This document shows, in pieces, positions 53,547-63,507 of a stretch of 64,000 nt of DNA (position 1 is its first letter; the number at the start of each line of letters is the position of its first letter). This DNA comes from Symbiodinium natans (lineage: Eukaryota > Sar > Dinophyceae > Suessiales > Symbiodiniaceae). The notes under the pieces are model-generated. The model made no database searches. It saw only the letters and a list, made by a program, of their open reading frames with translations, and had not been told where the DNA came from. The DNA lies in contig CAJNDS010002540.1 of assembly GCA_905221605.1 (NCBI GenBank), positions 1 through 64,000 on the forward strand, given 5' to 3'. The position numbers were made by a program, and so were the translations under genes.

Positions 53547-53725
53547 CTGCCCGGGGCTTTGGGAGGGTTGGGTTCAGGGGATGGTTTAGGCTGTTTAGGG
53601 GCCCAATGCGCGTAGGTGAGATCCCACAAAAATCACTGAGGTGCCGTGAACCTTGAGCTGACTCTCACGCGAGACTCTGTTTTACTTCGTTTTACGTCTG
53701 TGTGGCATGAGGCGTGAGCCTAGCC

Positions 53726-53736
53726 CTTGAGCCAAA
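53726..53736 (-). other. 11-base match to spliced-leader 3' end
   Basis: The minus strand reads TTTGGCTCAAG, matching the last 11 bases of the dinoflagellate spliced leader as I remember it; the bases upstream do not match. It lies in an intron. In 64 kb an 11-mer can occur by chance. Confidence 0.2.
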
Positions 53737-53907
53737 GAGCGTGAAGAATCATGCATGCACTGCGCGACTGGAAGGAGACCCCGCGGAGTTTGTCCAAAGG
53801 TGGGGAGCAACGGGCCCTCAATTTCTGGATGTTAACAATGCGTTGGGACAAATCTGTCAAGATGCAGTCTCAAAGGCCCCTCCCCCCCCCCCCCTTCCCC
53901 CCTTTGC

Positions 53908-54012
53908 CTGGGACTCGTTGAAGAGGAAGGCGCAGCCCGGGAAGATTGTTTCATTGGAGGCCGCGCGGGAGCGCATGTTGCTGATGGTCAAGGTGCAGGG
54001 AACCTGGGGCTC
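53908..54012 (-). CDS. Exon with GC donor
   Basis: 35 codons in phase 0: EPQVPCTLTISNMRSRAASN, then ETIFPGCAFLFNESQ. Acceptor TGCCAG, donor CCCAG|GCAAAG. A G run of 12 or more follows the donor within 25 nt. Confidence 0.8.
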
Positions 54013-54578
54013 CTGGCACACCTCAGCAGCTCTTAGACTCTTGAACACTACCGAGACCCTAAGCCTAAAGCCGCTGTTGTCTACGCTTCTCATATGGATT
54101 ATCTGGTGCGAAACCCTGAAACACAGGATGTGCATAGGAACAAACTTGTCAATGGACTATGTTTCTTCTTTTCCCTCCCGCCTAGCTGGGCTGATCTCTG
54201 AGTCCGCCGGGCTGGTTCTGTACTATCCATGGTGGTTGTGTGCATCTGCTACAGATTTCATGAGCCCCTGGGATTCTGTTTTGGGGCTACGGGCTTAAGA
54301 CCTCAACCCCAAACCCCATACAGTAGGAGGCTGGGGCTTGATCTTCAGATAGCACCCTGCGCTGCGTCCATGGCGCCGGCCCCGTCAACTCCACACCAGG
54401 CTCGCACGGCCCGGGCGGCGGTGTCGTGATCGGGGGGTCCAACGGGGGCGGCACGATACCTTACTTTTTTCTCAATACAAGTCGAGTGAAGTCGAGTTTT
54501 TTGCAGACTTTTGCAGAACCCCGAGACACTGGACAACTGTAAGCTCATAATTTGGAGAGGCAAGATGCTCGCCACTAC

Positions 54579-54641
54579 CTCGTCCAGCTCTTCACCATTG
54601 GCTACCAGGCTCTGATTCTGCACTTCTTGCGAGGCCAACAC
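54579..54641 (-). CDS. 63-bp exon
   Basis: 21 codons: VLASQEVQNQSLVANGEELD, then E. Acceptor CACAAG, donor GACGAG|GTAGTG. The intron upstream ends with a G17 run on the coding strand. Confidence 0.75.
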
Positions 54642-54786
54642 CTTGTGCCCCCGACATGCCCTCCCCCCCCCCCCCCCCCAATTTCAGTTCTCGATTATAC
54701 GTAGGTATGGTGTGATAGACCGACAAAGACAGGCAGGGACACGTCTAAGAAGTTTAAGAATTGATGCACACATCATGCAACTTCAC

Positions 54787-54888
54787 CTTGTTCTCTTGCT
54801 CCTCGAGAAAGGTTTGGTTCTCCATGACCAGCAAGTGCTGCTGCTCGAGATCCTTGGGAAGGGAGCGGGAATCAGCAACCATGCGGCC
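54787..54888 (-). CDS. 102-bp exon (coiled-coil-like)
   Basis: 34 codons: GRMVADSRSLPKDLEQQHLL, then VMENQTFLEEQENK. Acceptor CGGCAG, donor AACAAG|GTGAAG. Gln/Glu/Leu pattern suggests a helix or coiled coil. Confidence 0.85.
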
Positions 54889-54949
54889 CTGCCGTTCCAA
54901 GCGACAATACAAGCCAATCCCAATTGGACTCTAACCTAGAATCCGACAC

Positions 54950-55196
54950 CCATGGCGGAGGCGGGGTTGTCGGCGGAGCTGTGGTGGTAAACGGCGGAAC
55001 GGGCGGAACTGTGGTCACCGGGCCATAGGGCTGGTAGCCATAGGGACCATAGTACTTCCCGTACGCCCCGTACCTGCCATAGCCGTACCGCCCAGGTCGC
55101 TTCGAGCGGTCCGAGCTCGACTGGAGCATCTGGCTGTTCCTGCTCTGCGCCAAGCCCTCCGGGATGCAATGCAAACGCCTCCATCGCGCCCATGAC
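54950..55196 (-). CDS. Exon with Tyr/Gly-rich and Pro/Thr-rich parts
   Basis: 247 bp (one base plus 82 codons). After a basic, Ser-rich start it reads RYGYGRYGAYGKYYGPYGYQ, then PYGPVTTVPPVPPFTTTAPP and TTPPPPW. Tyr/Gly repeats followed by Pro/Thr linkers are known from structural and adhesive extracellular proteins (general knowledge); the role here is unknown. Acceptor GCACAG, donor CATGG|GTGTCG. The overlapping open frame ending in GVGF is a shadow. Confidence 0.8.
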
Positions 55197-55286
55197 CTGT
55201 GCATCGTCAAGTGTCTTTTTTCTTAACAAAAGAGACGTGTTGAGGTGTTTTGCAACAACCGCGAAGCTTAAAGTCCGCAGCTGAGC

Positions 55287-55385
55287 GGCTCCTGGGCGGT
55301 GCCCTCTGCGGACACGGCCTCGGCCGCAGTTGACAGCCTCTCTGCGGAGTCGAAGATCTCCTGGCTCGAAGGTGCCGCCTCGAAC
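55287..55385 (-). CDS. 99-bp exon with GC donor
   Basis: One base, 32 codons and two bases: FEAAPSSQEIFDSAERLSTA, then AEAVSAEGTAQE. Acceptor GGCGCAG after a G-rich tract, donor GAGCC|GCTCAG. Confidence 0.75.
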
Positions 55386-55460
55386 CTGCGCCGGTCCCCC
55401 CCCCCTCCCCCTGCCCCTCCCCCTGCCCTCGTGCCCCTCCCTCTCAGCTCTCAGGCGAGC

Positions 55461-55829
55461 TCCTGCCTCTGCCAGAGCAGCGCCATCTCAGTGAAGAGCG
55501 TGTCGAGCTGGCGCACGGTCTGCCCGAAGAGGCCCTCGCGCACCGCCTCGACGGCAGCCTTCATGAAGGCGGTCTCGTTGCAAAGATCGCCAGTCGCCGA
55601 GGTCGCCTCAGCGGAGTCGTGGGTGGCGAGCTCCTGCAACATCCCCGTGTCCGCGACCTGGGCGGCCATGAGTCCGATGGCTGCGTTGGCCGCGGCCCAG
55701 GCCTCCCTCAGGGTGCGCTGCTCGCTTTCGTGGGCGCGGCCGCTGGAGGCGTAGGCGGCCTTCAGCTCCGCAAAGCCGGCGCCGCATTGGGTGTATGTGT
55801 CCAGCAAACCGACAGCATGCTGCACAGAC
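55461..55829 (-). CDS. 369-bp exon (Ala-rich helical)
   Basis: 122 codons: SVQHAVGLLDTYTQCGAGFA, then ELKAAYASSGRAHESEQRTL, then more Ala/Glu/Leu-rich helix ending MALLWQRQ. Acceptor TGCCAG, donor CAGGA|GCTCGC. High GC at third positions. Confidence 0.85.
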
Positions 55830-56572
55830 CTGGCAGAAGGCTGGCCCTCTCCCTTCTTCGGCTTGTTGTGCTGTGGGAGGGGGGGCCAACGGTTGGGGAG
55901 GTGCCTTTTCCGGCGCGCGTTGCAGTTTCAGGGACTTGACAGTTTTTTGTTTGGCGACAAGGGTGGGGGACCTCGAAGACCCCTTGCACTAAACCGGTGC
56001 ATCAGTATGTCCCACCCAGTTGGTGTGAAACCGGCTGTTGAGGCAGGCCAATCCCCCCCTGCACCAAGGCACTCCATCCTCTCTCTCTTGTCGTATTTCT
56101 TCCCTATCTCTCCGTCACTCTCTTCCCCTCTCCCTTCATCCCTTCCTTCCTCCCTTCGTTCCGGCCACACTTCTGACCACTCCCCCGAGTGGCCGCCCCG
56201 AGGGATCCGGATCCAGGGAGCCGGAGAACGTGCAACTCTCTGGGCAGCCTGTCCAAGCTCTATTCCCGGACTATTCCCTCATGGCACAGCCACAACAACC
56301 AAAACAATGAGGATGGATGCCAAACTGCAGGACAGAATGCAGAGGCCGAGCTGAAGGTTTGGGACTTAGGCAGAAGACGTGAAACACACAAAAATGTCGC
56401 AACAAGTGCTTACGCGAGCAGCTCACGCGCTTCGAGGTTTTGCTTCCGCCACAGTCTCTCACCGGAAGCCCCCTTACTTGTTTTCTTAATGAAGGGCTTT
56501 GATCTCTGCTCAGGTTGAGGATATAGTCATTCTGTAGGATCCCCCTATTGGGAGACGCAGTTAGGTTCCTCC

Positions 56573-57244
56573 ATGAGGGTAGAGGGAATTGGGAAGCGCA
56601 TGTCTCGCTCTGCTTCCCCACGTTCTGGCTGTAATATTTTTCTCGCCGGTCGCCCACCACTGCTTTTGTCTGCTTCGTCCTCGGTTCCAGAGTTGTCCAG
56701 TTCTCCCCTTCCTCCTTCGGCTTTTGTTTTGACGAGGTCTCTCCGGACTCAAGGCTCTTGGCTCTGGGTTTCTGGCTTTGCATGGCGATCTCCTCCTCGC
56801 ACCGTCTTCCATCGTTTCTGTTGTTCTCGGCCATTGCATGGGTGGATTGCCGCCTCCTTGGGCGGGTGTCCCCGTATCCCCCCGAGGTTGATGGTGATCT
56901 TGCTGTTCTGCGCCTCCTGGTGGCTTGCCGTGCCCACGACGGTTGTGGTGGCCGGTCGGAGCGTATCCATCTTGGCTCTCCCTCGCCTTTCCACAACATT
57001 CCACAACCGAGTTTCTGCTTCTTCCTTCTTCTTCGCAGCGTCCTCCTCGCCCTCGGTTCCCACGTGTACCCTGTCTTGTGTTCCCTACATGTCCACCGCT
57101 CGTGGCGGGGGCAGTCCAAGCAAAGCCTGGGGCATTCTGGGGCGATGCAAACGGAGAAGGAGGATCCCGAAACTGACAGTGGATGTCTGAAGTGCAGAGA
57201 CCTCGGAGGCTTGAAAGAGCGCGGAGACTCAAGGTTCCCTCCCG
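56573..57244. other. Region open in most reading frames
   Basis: Minus-strand frames of 282, 289 and 104 codons and plus-strand frames of 205 and 164 codons overlap here. None shows a family motif. The minus frames are Arg/Gly/Glu-rich. Open frames on both strands point to composition rather than a gene, but a retroposon remnant is possible. Confidence 0.4.
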
Positions 57245-57345
57245 AGACTTGAATTCTTCTTCTACGCAGCTAGGAGGCCCCCTCGATTCTCTCTCTTCCT
57301 CTCTTTCTTTCTTTCTGTTTTTCTTTCTTTCTTTCTCTCTTCCTC

Positions 57346-57347
<2 letters not shown>

Positions 57348-57420
<73 letters not shown>
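57348..57420 (+). repeat. (CTTT)n microsatellite
   Basis: About 18 pure tetranucleotide units, with imperfect CTTT/CTCT repeats back to 57,290. Confidence 0.95.
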
Positions 57421-57422
<2 letters not shown>

Positions 57423-57810
57423 GAGGGCACAGGGGCCTCGCGCAGCCCGTGCGCCCCTGTGTTTTCTTAGCGGCTGCAAGGAGACCCAAAGGTCAAAGGG
57501 GAGATGTCATTGCTTGACCCCTGCCTGCGTTGTCTCCCGGTCCTCTTTGCGGGCGCTCTCTCTTTTCTTTGTATTTGTCTTCCTTGCTTTTCTTTCTTCT
57601 TTCGCACGGGAGAGACCTCCTGTGCCAAGGCGTGCCCCGATTTCCGCGTCCTCAGGAACCTGTACATCGAGAGAGATCTTAGCCCTGCCAGACTGCCGCC
57701 CACACTCCTCTCATCTCCTCTCTCTCCTAACATCCGAAGACCAACCCTTTGACCACCCTCAAATCGACCCGAATGAAAAACGTCTTCGGAACCTTAAAAC
57801 TCTGTGCTCT

Positions 57811-57862
57811 CTCTCTTCCTTCCTCTCTCTCTCTCTCTCTTCTCTCTCTCTCGCTCGCTCGC
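57811..57862 (+). repeat. (TC)n tract
   Basis: TC repeats with small interruptions, close to the donor of exon 57,881-58,113. A direct repeat GTGATCACAGTGATCAC lies between them. Confidence 0.85.
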
Positions 57863-57880
57863 AGTGATCACAGTGATCAC

Positions 57881-58113
57881 CCCGCTGCGGCAGTGCGCCT
57901 CAGGTACCCGTCGTAGGCGTCTAGGTACCGGTCCAGCTCTCTGCGCACATCCCACCACGAGGCGTCCAGCGCCCTCAGCGTCGCTGTGAAGGACAGCTCT
58001 CGGACCTCGTCCTGCCACACGGCGTTGGCAACATGAAGCCACAAGTCGCACAACCGGAGTCCTGCAAGCCCTTGAAGAGTGCCGACTGCCGCTGCCTCAA
58101 GGCGACGCACGGT
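57881..58113 (-). CDS. 233-bp exon (helical)
   Basis: 77 codons plus two bases: TVRRLEAAAVGTLQGLAGLR, LCDLWLHVANAVWQDEVREL, then a Trp/Asp/Tyr-rich helix ending LRRTAAA. Acceptor GGAAAG, donor GCGGG|GTGATC. Confidence 0.85.
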
Positions 58114-58281
58114 CTTTCCATTTAAACTAGGCGGCAAGCTTCAGATGCAGCCAGAATTCGCAGCAGAACAGGTTGCCTTCCTATTGTTAGTGCTGCTAAG
58201 GCTATGCATAGGCTTTGCCACTCCGCCCACTCCTGGCCTGCTCTTCGAGGCAGCCCCATGATAGATCCCCAGCGTGTGTGC

Positions 58282-58446
58282 CTTTGCACGCAGGACCTGA
58301 TTCATGGTCGCCACGAATTCCGTCGTCCTCCGCTGTGCGGCCGCTGTGCCGGAAGATTGAATGAGGGCGGATGACGCCAGCGTTGCCTTCAACGTGGCCG
58401 TCTCCTCAACGAGTTTCGTGGTGATCGCGGTCACGTTGCCATCCCC
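58282..58446 (-). CDS. 165-bp exon with GC donor
   Basis: 55 codons in phase 0: GDGNVTAITTKLVEETATLK, then ATLASSALIQSSGTAAAQRR, ending VLRAK. Acceptor TGACAG, donor GCAAAG|GCACAC. Confidence 0.85.
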
Positions 58447-58858
58447 CTGTCACAAAAGCTTTCTTCGACGTACCGCAGGAAATTACGATTCACGTCTAAG
58501 ATGATTCCCCGCACAATTGCTCGGTTTATATCCGCACACGCTTCAACTCTGGCCTCTAAGTCGAAGCCGAGAAGAGCCCAAAACCAACGCTTAAGGGTCC
58601 GCCTTCTTTCCTGGTAGAAGCCCCCCTTTCAGTGCAAACGCATGTCCGCAAGTGTGTCACTGTGTGCTCCCCGGAAAAGGCTGCGCTTTCAAATCGCTTG
58701 AAAAAAAGGAAGAGCGCCTTCGCAGAATTCGCATGGAGGGCGGATCGGAAGGTTTGGAGAGCGCGCTGGGAGGCGATCTGGGCCACAGGGTGCAGCGGTG
58801 GGTTTCGCTGGAGCAGCTGAACCATCTCCCGGACGTCCCTGGCCAGGCCAGCACGTAC

Positions 58859-58964
58859 CTCTCGGAAGCCTGAGGCCTCCAAGAGGCTGGCAGACTGCGA
58901 GCCGTCCTCGAAGTAGAACTGGAAGAGGTTGCGCCTCGGACTTCTCCCATCTTCAATCCCACTT
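58859..58964 (-). CDS. 106-bp exon
   Basis: One base plus 35 codons: SGIEDGRSPRRNLFQFYFED, then GSQSASLLEASGFRE. Acceptor AGCAG, donor GAGAG|GTACGT (strong). Confidence 0.8.
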
Positions 58965-59036
58965 CTGCTGAGAGCTGCCCATAGCTGCCCGATTCAGAGT
59001 GAAAGTTATCACTAGCGGCACTAGCGGCCAAGAGAC

Positions 59037-59230
59037 ATCTCGCGCTGCAGAACCACGAAACTCTCCTCAAGGCTTGCGAGGATCGCCGCGTCGCCCTGCT
59101 TCACAGTATCACGGATGCAGTGCAAATCGCAGAAGATCCGCGCCAGGCCATGCCTTGGTTCACGGGTTTCAGCTCTGACGAGCAATTCTCTTCTCATTCC
59201 ATATTGGGAATCTTGTGGCCGAGCAACTCT
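59037..59230 (-). CDS. Exon, 5' edge unresolved
   Basis: The frame RAETREPRHGLARIFCDLHC, then IRDTVKQGDAAILASLEESF, then VVLQREM ends at donor GAGAT|GTCTCT, in phase with 58,859-58,964. Its acceptor cannot be matched to the phase left by 59,404; a C15 run nearby (59,262-59,277 region) may hide an assembly length error. Confidence 0.55.
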
Positions 59231-59403
59231 TTCGTTGAGGCTTTTTTTTTGAAGCGTGGGGCGGGGGGGGGGGGGGGCTTGGTGTAAACAGAAGTATTGC
59301 AAACAGAGCCCTGCCGTTGGTACTCGTCGTTGTGGTCTTCATGCTACACTTGGTATGATTGGTGCTATAGTGGATATTGCCAGTCTTCTTGTCCTTGTAG
59401 GAC

Positions 59404-59549
59404 CTCAACAGCAGGTCTCTTGCCGTGGGGGCACTGCAGGGAGTTGCAGTCCTCGTAGTCGGCCGTCGCGAACCGGCTCTCCCTTGACCAAAGCCTCACG
59501 GCATTGTTCAGCGTGCCGACGAGGCGCGATGCCTGGTTGGATGACGGGC
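59404..59549 (-). CDS. 146-bp exon
   Basis: Two bases plus 48 codons: PSSNQASRLVGTLNNAVRLW, then SRESRFATADYEDCNSLQCP, then HGKRPAVE. Acceptor GGTCCAG, donor GTTGAG|GTCCTA. Confidence 0.8.
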
Positions 59550-59602
59550 CTGGACCCTCCCCCCTCGATTCTTTACAGCCTCGTAACGATCTACAGAGAA
59601 GC

Positions 59603-59640
59603 CTGTTTGCCGCGGAAGCCTGAGTTTTTGATGGTCAATG
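59603..59640 (-). CDS. 38-bp exon with GC donor
   Basis: One base, 12 codons (IDHQKLRLPRQT) and one base. It restores phase between 59,688-59,785 and 59,404-59,549, which do not join directly. Acceptor CTCAAG, donor AACAG|GCTTCT. Confidence 0.6.
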
Positions 59641-59687
59641 CTTGAGGCTCACAATCCCTCAGCTTGGACTTCCACAGGTCTTCCTAC

Positions 59688-59785
59688 ACAACGATGCGAC
59701 CCACACGGTGCATCGCGGTCTCCTTGGCAACGTTGGAGGCGATCTTGCCAGTCTTGATGGTTTTTCCCGGGCCAAGAAAACCCAC
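59688..59785 (-). CDS. 98-bp exon
   Basis: 32 codons plus two bases: VGFLGPGKTIKTGKIASNVA, then KETAMHRVGRIV. Acceptor ACTTAG, donor GTTGT|GTAGGA. Confidence 0.8.
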
Positions 59786-60002
59786 CTAAGTTGTGACACC
59801 AGTAGCATGAAGCAACTCTGGATAGCTCATAGAGCTGAAGAAATAGGGCATCTCGGGCTTTGGGCAAATCTCAGCGGACCCTCCAGCTCGGATGCTGAAA
59901 AACAAACCCCAACCAGCCGTAAACATCCCCCATCTCCACCCCATATGCAACCCCCCTTCTTTGAAGCTTCGACAAGACCCTTGCGCAACATGAAAAATTC
60001 GC

Positions 60003-60028
60003 CCCCCCCCCCCCCCCCCCCCCCCCCC
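60003..60028. repeat. C26 homopolymer
   Basis: On the coding strand this is a G run starting about 14 nt after the GC donor of exon 60,043-60,181. Confidence 0.9.
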
Positions 60029-60042
60029 AACCCAACCCCGGC

Positions 60043-60181
60043 CTTGACTTCAGGGAGCGCAATCAAGATCGCCTCGGCCTCCTCAATCAAGTCGAGTTGT
60101 GACTGCGTCCTCAGCTCAGGCAGTTGGAGAATTCGGGGGGCAGCGGTGACCTTGCGGGACGTTGAGGGTTCAGGCGGTGCC
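60043..60181 (-). CDS. 139-bp exon with GC donor
   Basis: One base plus 46 codons: APPEPSTSRKVTAAPRILQL, then PELRTQSQLDLIEEAEAILI, then ALPEVK. Acceptor GCTCAG, donor GTCAAG|GCCGGG. Confidence 0.8.
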
Positions 60182-60766
60182 CTGAGCTAAGTGGCCTTGC
60201 GCTTGAGGGCCTTTTGCCTTTTGGCTCCCTTGTTCCGACAGCTGTGCTGCACATCCTGGAAACATGTTTGCAACCCTTGCGCAGGAGCTCTTGACACTGC
60301 TACACGTAACTTCTAACTTCTAACTCTCTCCACCAAGCGCCTGGCTAACCCTGTGAGTGGTTGCTCGTGAGAAGCGAACATTTGTGGGATAGTATGTGAC
60401 CACATGCAAGCCTCACGAATTGCCCTCCCCGAAAACCTGAAATCTACTGAATCTGCTGAGCCCTCTTGTTGGCTATTTGGGTCACCCGGCGCCGCTTCAA
60501 TTCAGGGGTAAGGGCAGTGACTTCAGCAGGGTCCATATGAGGTGTGCGCGAGATGCAGCAGAAGCACCTGTCATGCTCCCTTTGCCATTGGGCCAGCTCG
60601 AAGTCCCGGGCGATCTCCCGGTCACCGCACTCCTGGACTCAGGCACATTCAGGCACCCGCCTCTCTTTCATGCTCTTTCTCTTTTTTGCTGGCCACAGGA
60701 TGCCACAGGCCTGCTCTACTGTATGCCATTCTACAGCCCTCTCTTATACCAAGCTTGCTGCTACAC

Positions 60767-61149
60767 CTGAGCGACTTGTTCTCCCATCTGTCCTTGACCG
60801 TCTTGGGTGTGATGCCCGATTGGCCCTTCTCGTCCACATCCCCGAGGTTCCATGCGTACCAGGACAGCCCCTCGCCCGCATCATCGATCTCGGACCCGAA
60901 GACATCTGACATGGCTTGGTCAGGAATGCCGTTAAAGCCGTCAGGAAGGAAGATGTCACCAAAGATGCTGAAGAAGTTGTCCGCAGGGAGGCCGGTCCTC
61001 TTCTTCTTCGTCTTCGGTGTGCTGAAGATGAAGCCGCAGGGGTTGTTCGTGTCCTTGAGCTGCTCGGCCTCGTCGTTCATCTTCTTCTGGTCGAAGTTCC
61101 TGGAGGCCGGGTCCACCTCCTCCTTGCACTCCGGCGCGTAGACCGGGTC
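60767..61149 (-). CDS. 383-bp exon
   Basis: 127 codons plus two bases: DPVYAPECKEEVDPASRNFD, QKKMNDEAEQLKDTNNPCGF, IFSTPKTKKKRTGLPADNFF, then an Asp/Gly-rich part with LSWYAWNLGDVDEKGQ. Acceptor GCTCAG, donor CTCAG|GTGTAG. Family unknown. Confidence 0.85.
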
Positions 61150-61280
61150 CTGAGCAAAGCAGCAGCAGAGAAGCGAGGAGCAGCGGAAAGAGAACAGATG
61201 GACGGAGGCAGAGCCAGAGGCAGCCCCTCCCCAACCCCCCCCCCCGCGTCCTCGGCCGCGAAGGTCAGCTGCGGTGGAAC

Positions 61281-61412
61281 CTGGCGCTTCCGCTGGAATC
61301 GCTTCGGCAGCTTGGCCCCAACGGCTTCGAAGCTGGCGTCGAAGTCGCTCACTGGGACTACCTGCCAGACATGCCGGGGTTGCACAGCCTTCACAGGTTC
61401 TAGTTGACGTTG
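61281..61412 (-). CDS. 132-bp exon
   Basis: 44 codons in phase 0: QRQLEPVKAVQPRHVWQVVP, then VSDFDASFEAVGAKLPKRFQ, then RKRQ. Acceptor CCTCAG, donor GCCAG|GTTCCA. Confidence 0.85.
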
Positions 61413-62448
61413 CTGAGGACAACGCGAGCTTCCATCATCTGACCCTTCCGCCTTCCGCATGCCTAACTTAGAGACCGGGAAGCCGTGGGAGTGCGAGGCT
61501 GCGGAAACGAAATGCCACAAGTAACAATCTCTTGCCCCAGCTTCGAAAGTACAGGTTGCATGGGGGGGCCCGCCCGTGTCATAGTGAGCACAAAGAACAG
61601 CATTTTGGCTTTGACTTGCCAGCTTCCGGTAAGGACAACGAAAAAGACACATTTAAGTTCGTCAGTCAATATAAGAGTACTGAAGGACGGCGACTGAGTC
61701 GTTGTAGTTAACAGATACATCTGGTACGCGCAAGTGCTGAAGATCAGCAATTGGGAGGTCAGGGCAGGAGCAGGCACCTTGATTCAACAAAGGAATCAGT
61801 GGCGACGGCCACGGCAGAGCAAAGATTCGACGAGCTCGTGCAACAGCTGGCGGTATCCGTCCAAGTACCAGCAGCTGTCCTAGATTTTTTCACAGGTGCC
61901 AGAGTGATCCACGTGCTTTGTGGAAAACGACTGGCATCATTGCCAGCATACATCAGTCTTCCTCGTCAAGATGTATATCCCAAGTTGCTGTCCTTCATTA
62001 CTCGCAGGTGCGGCATAGACTTCTTGCACGTGAGACATAACTTACGTATCGGCAAGGGCGTGAAGTTCAGATCCCTCGGCAAATTCCCAAGTTGACCCCA
62101 CAACCGTTGGGCCCACCGCAATGTAGCGTTTCAACGTGCCCTTCTGGCCGTCTGGCACACAGTGTCAACACACAAACATTCACCACTGGAGCGCAACCGA
62201 GCGCGCGATTCGAAATTGACAGCGACTCTCCTATTTTTCTCTGAGCCAAAGTATCATTCTACATGGTACATGTATTCATCCCATCTAGCAGAATACGTGT
62301 CCGGAATCAACCCGTCCCATTTCCCAAAGTTAGCTCAATGAATTTCAGCCCGTCCTTCTCAAATATAGGGTGTATGGAAAGACGGTTTGGGCCTCGAGGA
62401 CTAAAAAGATATCTACAGCAGTCTGCTGTTTTCGTGATGCTTTCGTGC
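61413..62448. other. 1-kb intron
   Basis: The flanking exons join in phase without it. A plus-strand open frame (61,751-62,095; ends FRSLGKFPS) looks protein-like but has no family motif and lies opposite to every other gene. A C7 run lies near 61,563-61,573. Confidence 0.5.
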
Positions 62449-63507
62449 CTGCCAGGACGCCAGTGAATTGTACTTCCCACCCAGCTGCTGGTCCAGAGGA
62501 TTGATCTGGTCGCTGGAGACGCAGTATTGTTGACCCGGATTTTCCAAACACCACTCGCCCTTGCCTTCCTCATAACTCAGGGAAGCAGGTGTGACGCCGG
62601 TCCCTTGCCAGCCGTTGCTTGAATACACAGGCCGGTTGAAAGCATCGCGGCGTGTCGGGACGAAGATGCCCTGCTCATCCGGGTAAAAAGGCACGGTTCC
62701 TTCTCCGAACTTCGTCATTCGAACAGGGTTGGCCGCGATCTGGCAGCACCGGAAGCGGAAGTTCGCCCACCTGTTCCTGGAGTCCACCTCAGCCTGGATG
62801 GCTTGAAGCCCATGGTCCTTGCCGCAGTCGGCGTCGATTTGGGAGAGGCTCCCATCGATCCTCTGCTGTATGGAGGTTGTCTCGATGCAGGCGCCCAAGC
62901 CGGGCACCTCCACGCAGGCGAAGGTCAGGAGATCCCGGCCCTTATCGAAGCGATGCATCAAGGACCCCGGCTCACAAACGCAGTTCATGTCGTTGCCCGT
63001 TATCAAGCGGCTCAGATACCACGTCTCCTCATCTTCAGACGGAGCAGCGTCATTCCAGGGGCGGGGGGTTTTGTCACTGTATTTGGCGCTGACGCGATTC
63101 CCCAGGTCGGATTGAAGTGTCGCACCATCTCCAGACGGAAAAATCATGCCCAGCCAACCTTTGTAAACGCCCCGGTCCGGTAATTCCCATCTGAATACCC
63201 CCGTGCTGGCATTGTCGATGAACCTCATGGCGTTGCCACGGTTTCGGAGTTGAACGAAAAAACCGGTGAAGACGGTGAACGCCTGGTCTGCCGTGGCATC
63301 ACAGTCCTTGCCCAGTTCAAACTGATTTAGAAGCTCAACCCCCCCAATCCCCTCACATCTCCGCTCACTTCTCTTTACCCTCAGAGGGGCATGTGCCTGC
63401 AACTCGTTGAAGATGCATTCCGGTTCGTCTTGACTTTCCGTCTGGCAAGGCACCGCAACAAGGCACTTCTGCCAACGTCTGCTCCTCCAGCATCGGCAAA
63501 TAGAACC
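62449..63507 (-). CDS. 1,059-bp Cys-rich exon
   Basis: 353 codons in phase 0. Many Cys in pairs (CRCW, CVC, RCC). Parts read FTVFTGFFVQLRNRGNAMRF, TWYLSRLITGNDMNCVCEPG, CVEVPGLGACIETTSIQQ and NRWANFRFRCCQIAANPV, ending WCLENPGQQYCVSSDQ. The RWANFRFRCC stretch faintly recalls dermatopontin-type repeats, but I would not assign it. Probably extracellular. The donor is TGGCAG|GCACGA (GC); a GT donor about 35 nt earlier is possible. The acceptor TTTAG|GGTT is itself a telomere-like heptamer. Confidence 0.8.

Larger units (their letters stand above)
55835..57875 (-). other. 2-kb intron with simple repeats
   Basis: Holds (CTTT)n at 57,348-57,420, (TC)n at 57,811-57,862 and a region open in many frames (56,570-57,245). 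No exon is needed here: the flanking exons join in phase. Confidence 0.55.

Noticed and set aside
53394-53615. Plus-strand frame starting MAAEAKGTREAAAAP
   Set aside because: Opposite strand to exon 53,375-53,546, which has matching splice sites and phase on both sides; the plus frame is its shadow.
54936-55229. Minus-strand frame with WLPALWPGDHSS and GVGF
   Set aside because: Overlaps the Tyr/Gly-rich exon in another frame; that frame does not fit the neighbouring phases.
57183-57489. Minus-strand Lys/Glu/Arg-repeat frames and plus-strand Phe/Leu/Ser frames
   Set aside because: Translations of the (CTTT)n microsatellite.
61751-62095. Plus-strand gene candidate with RFDELVQQLAVSVQVPAAVL
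   Set aside because: Protein-like, but alone on the opposite strand, inside an intron that is not needed for coding, with no family motif; left as unproven.
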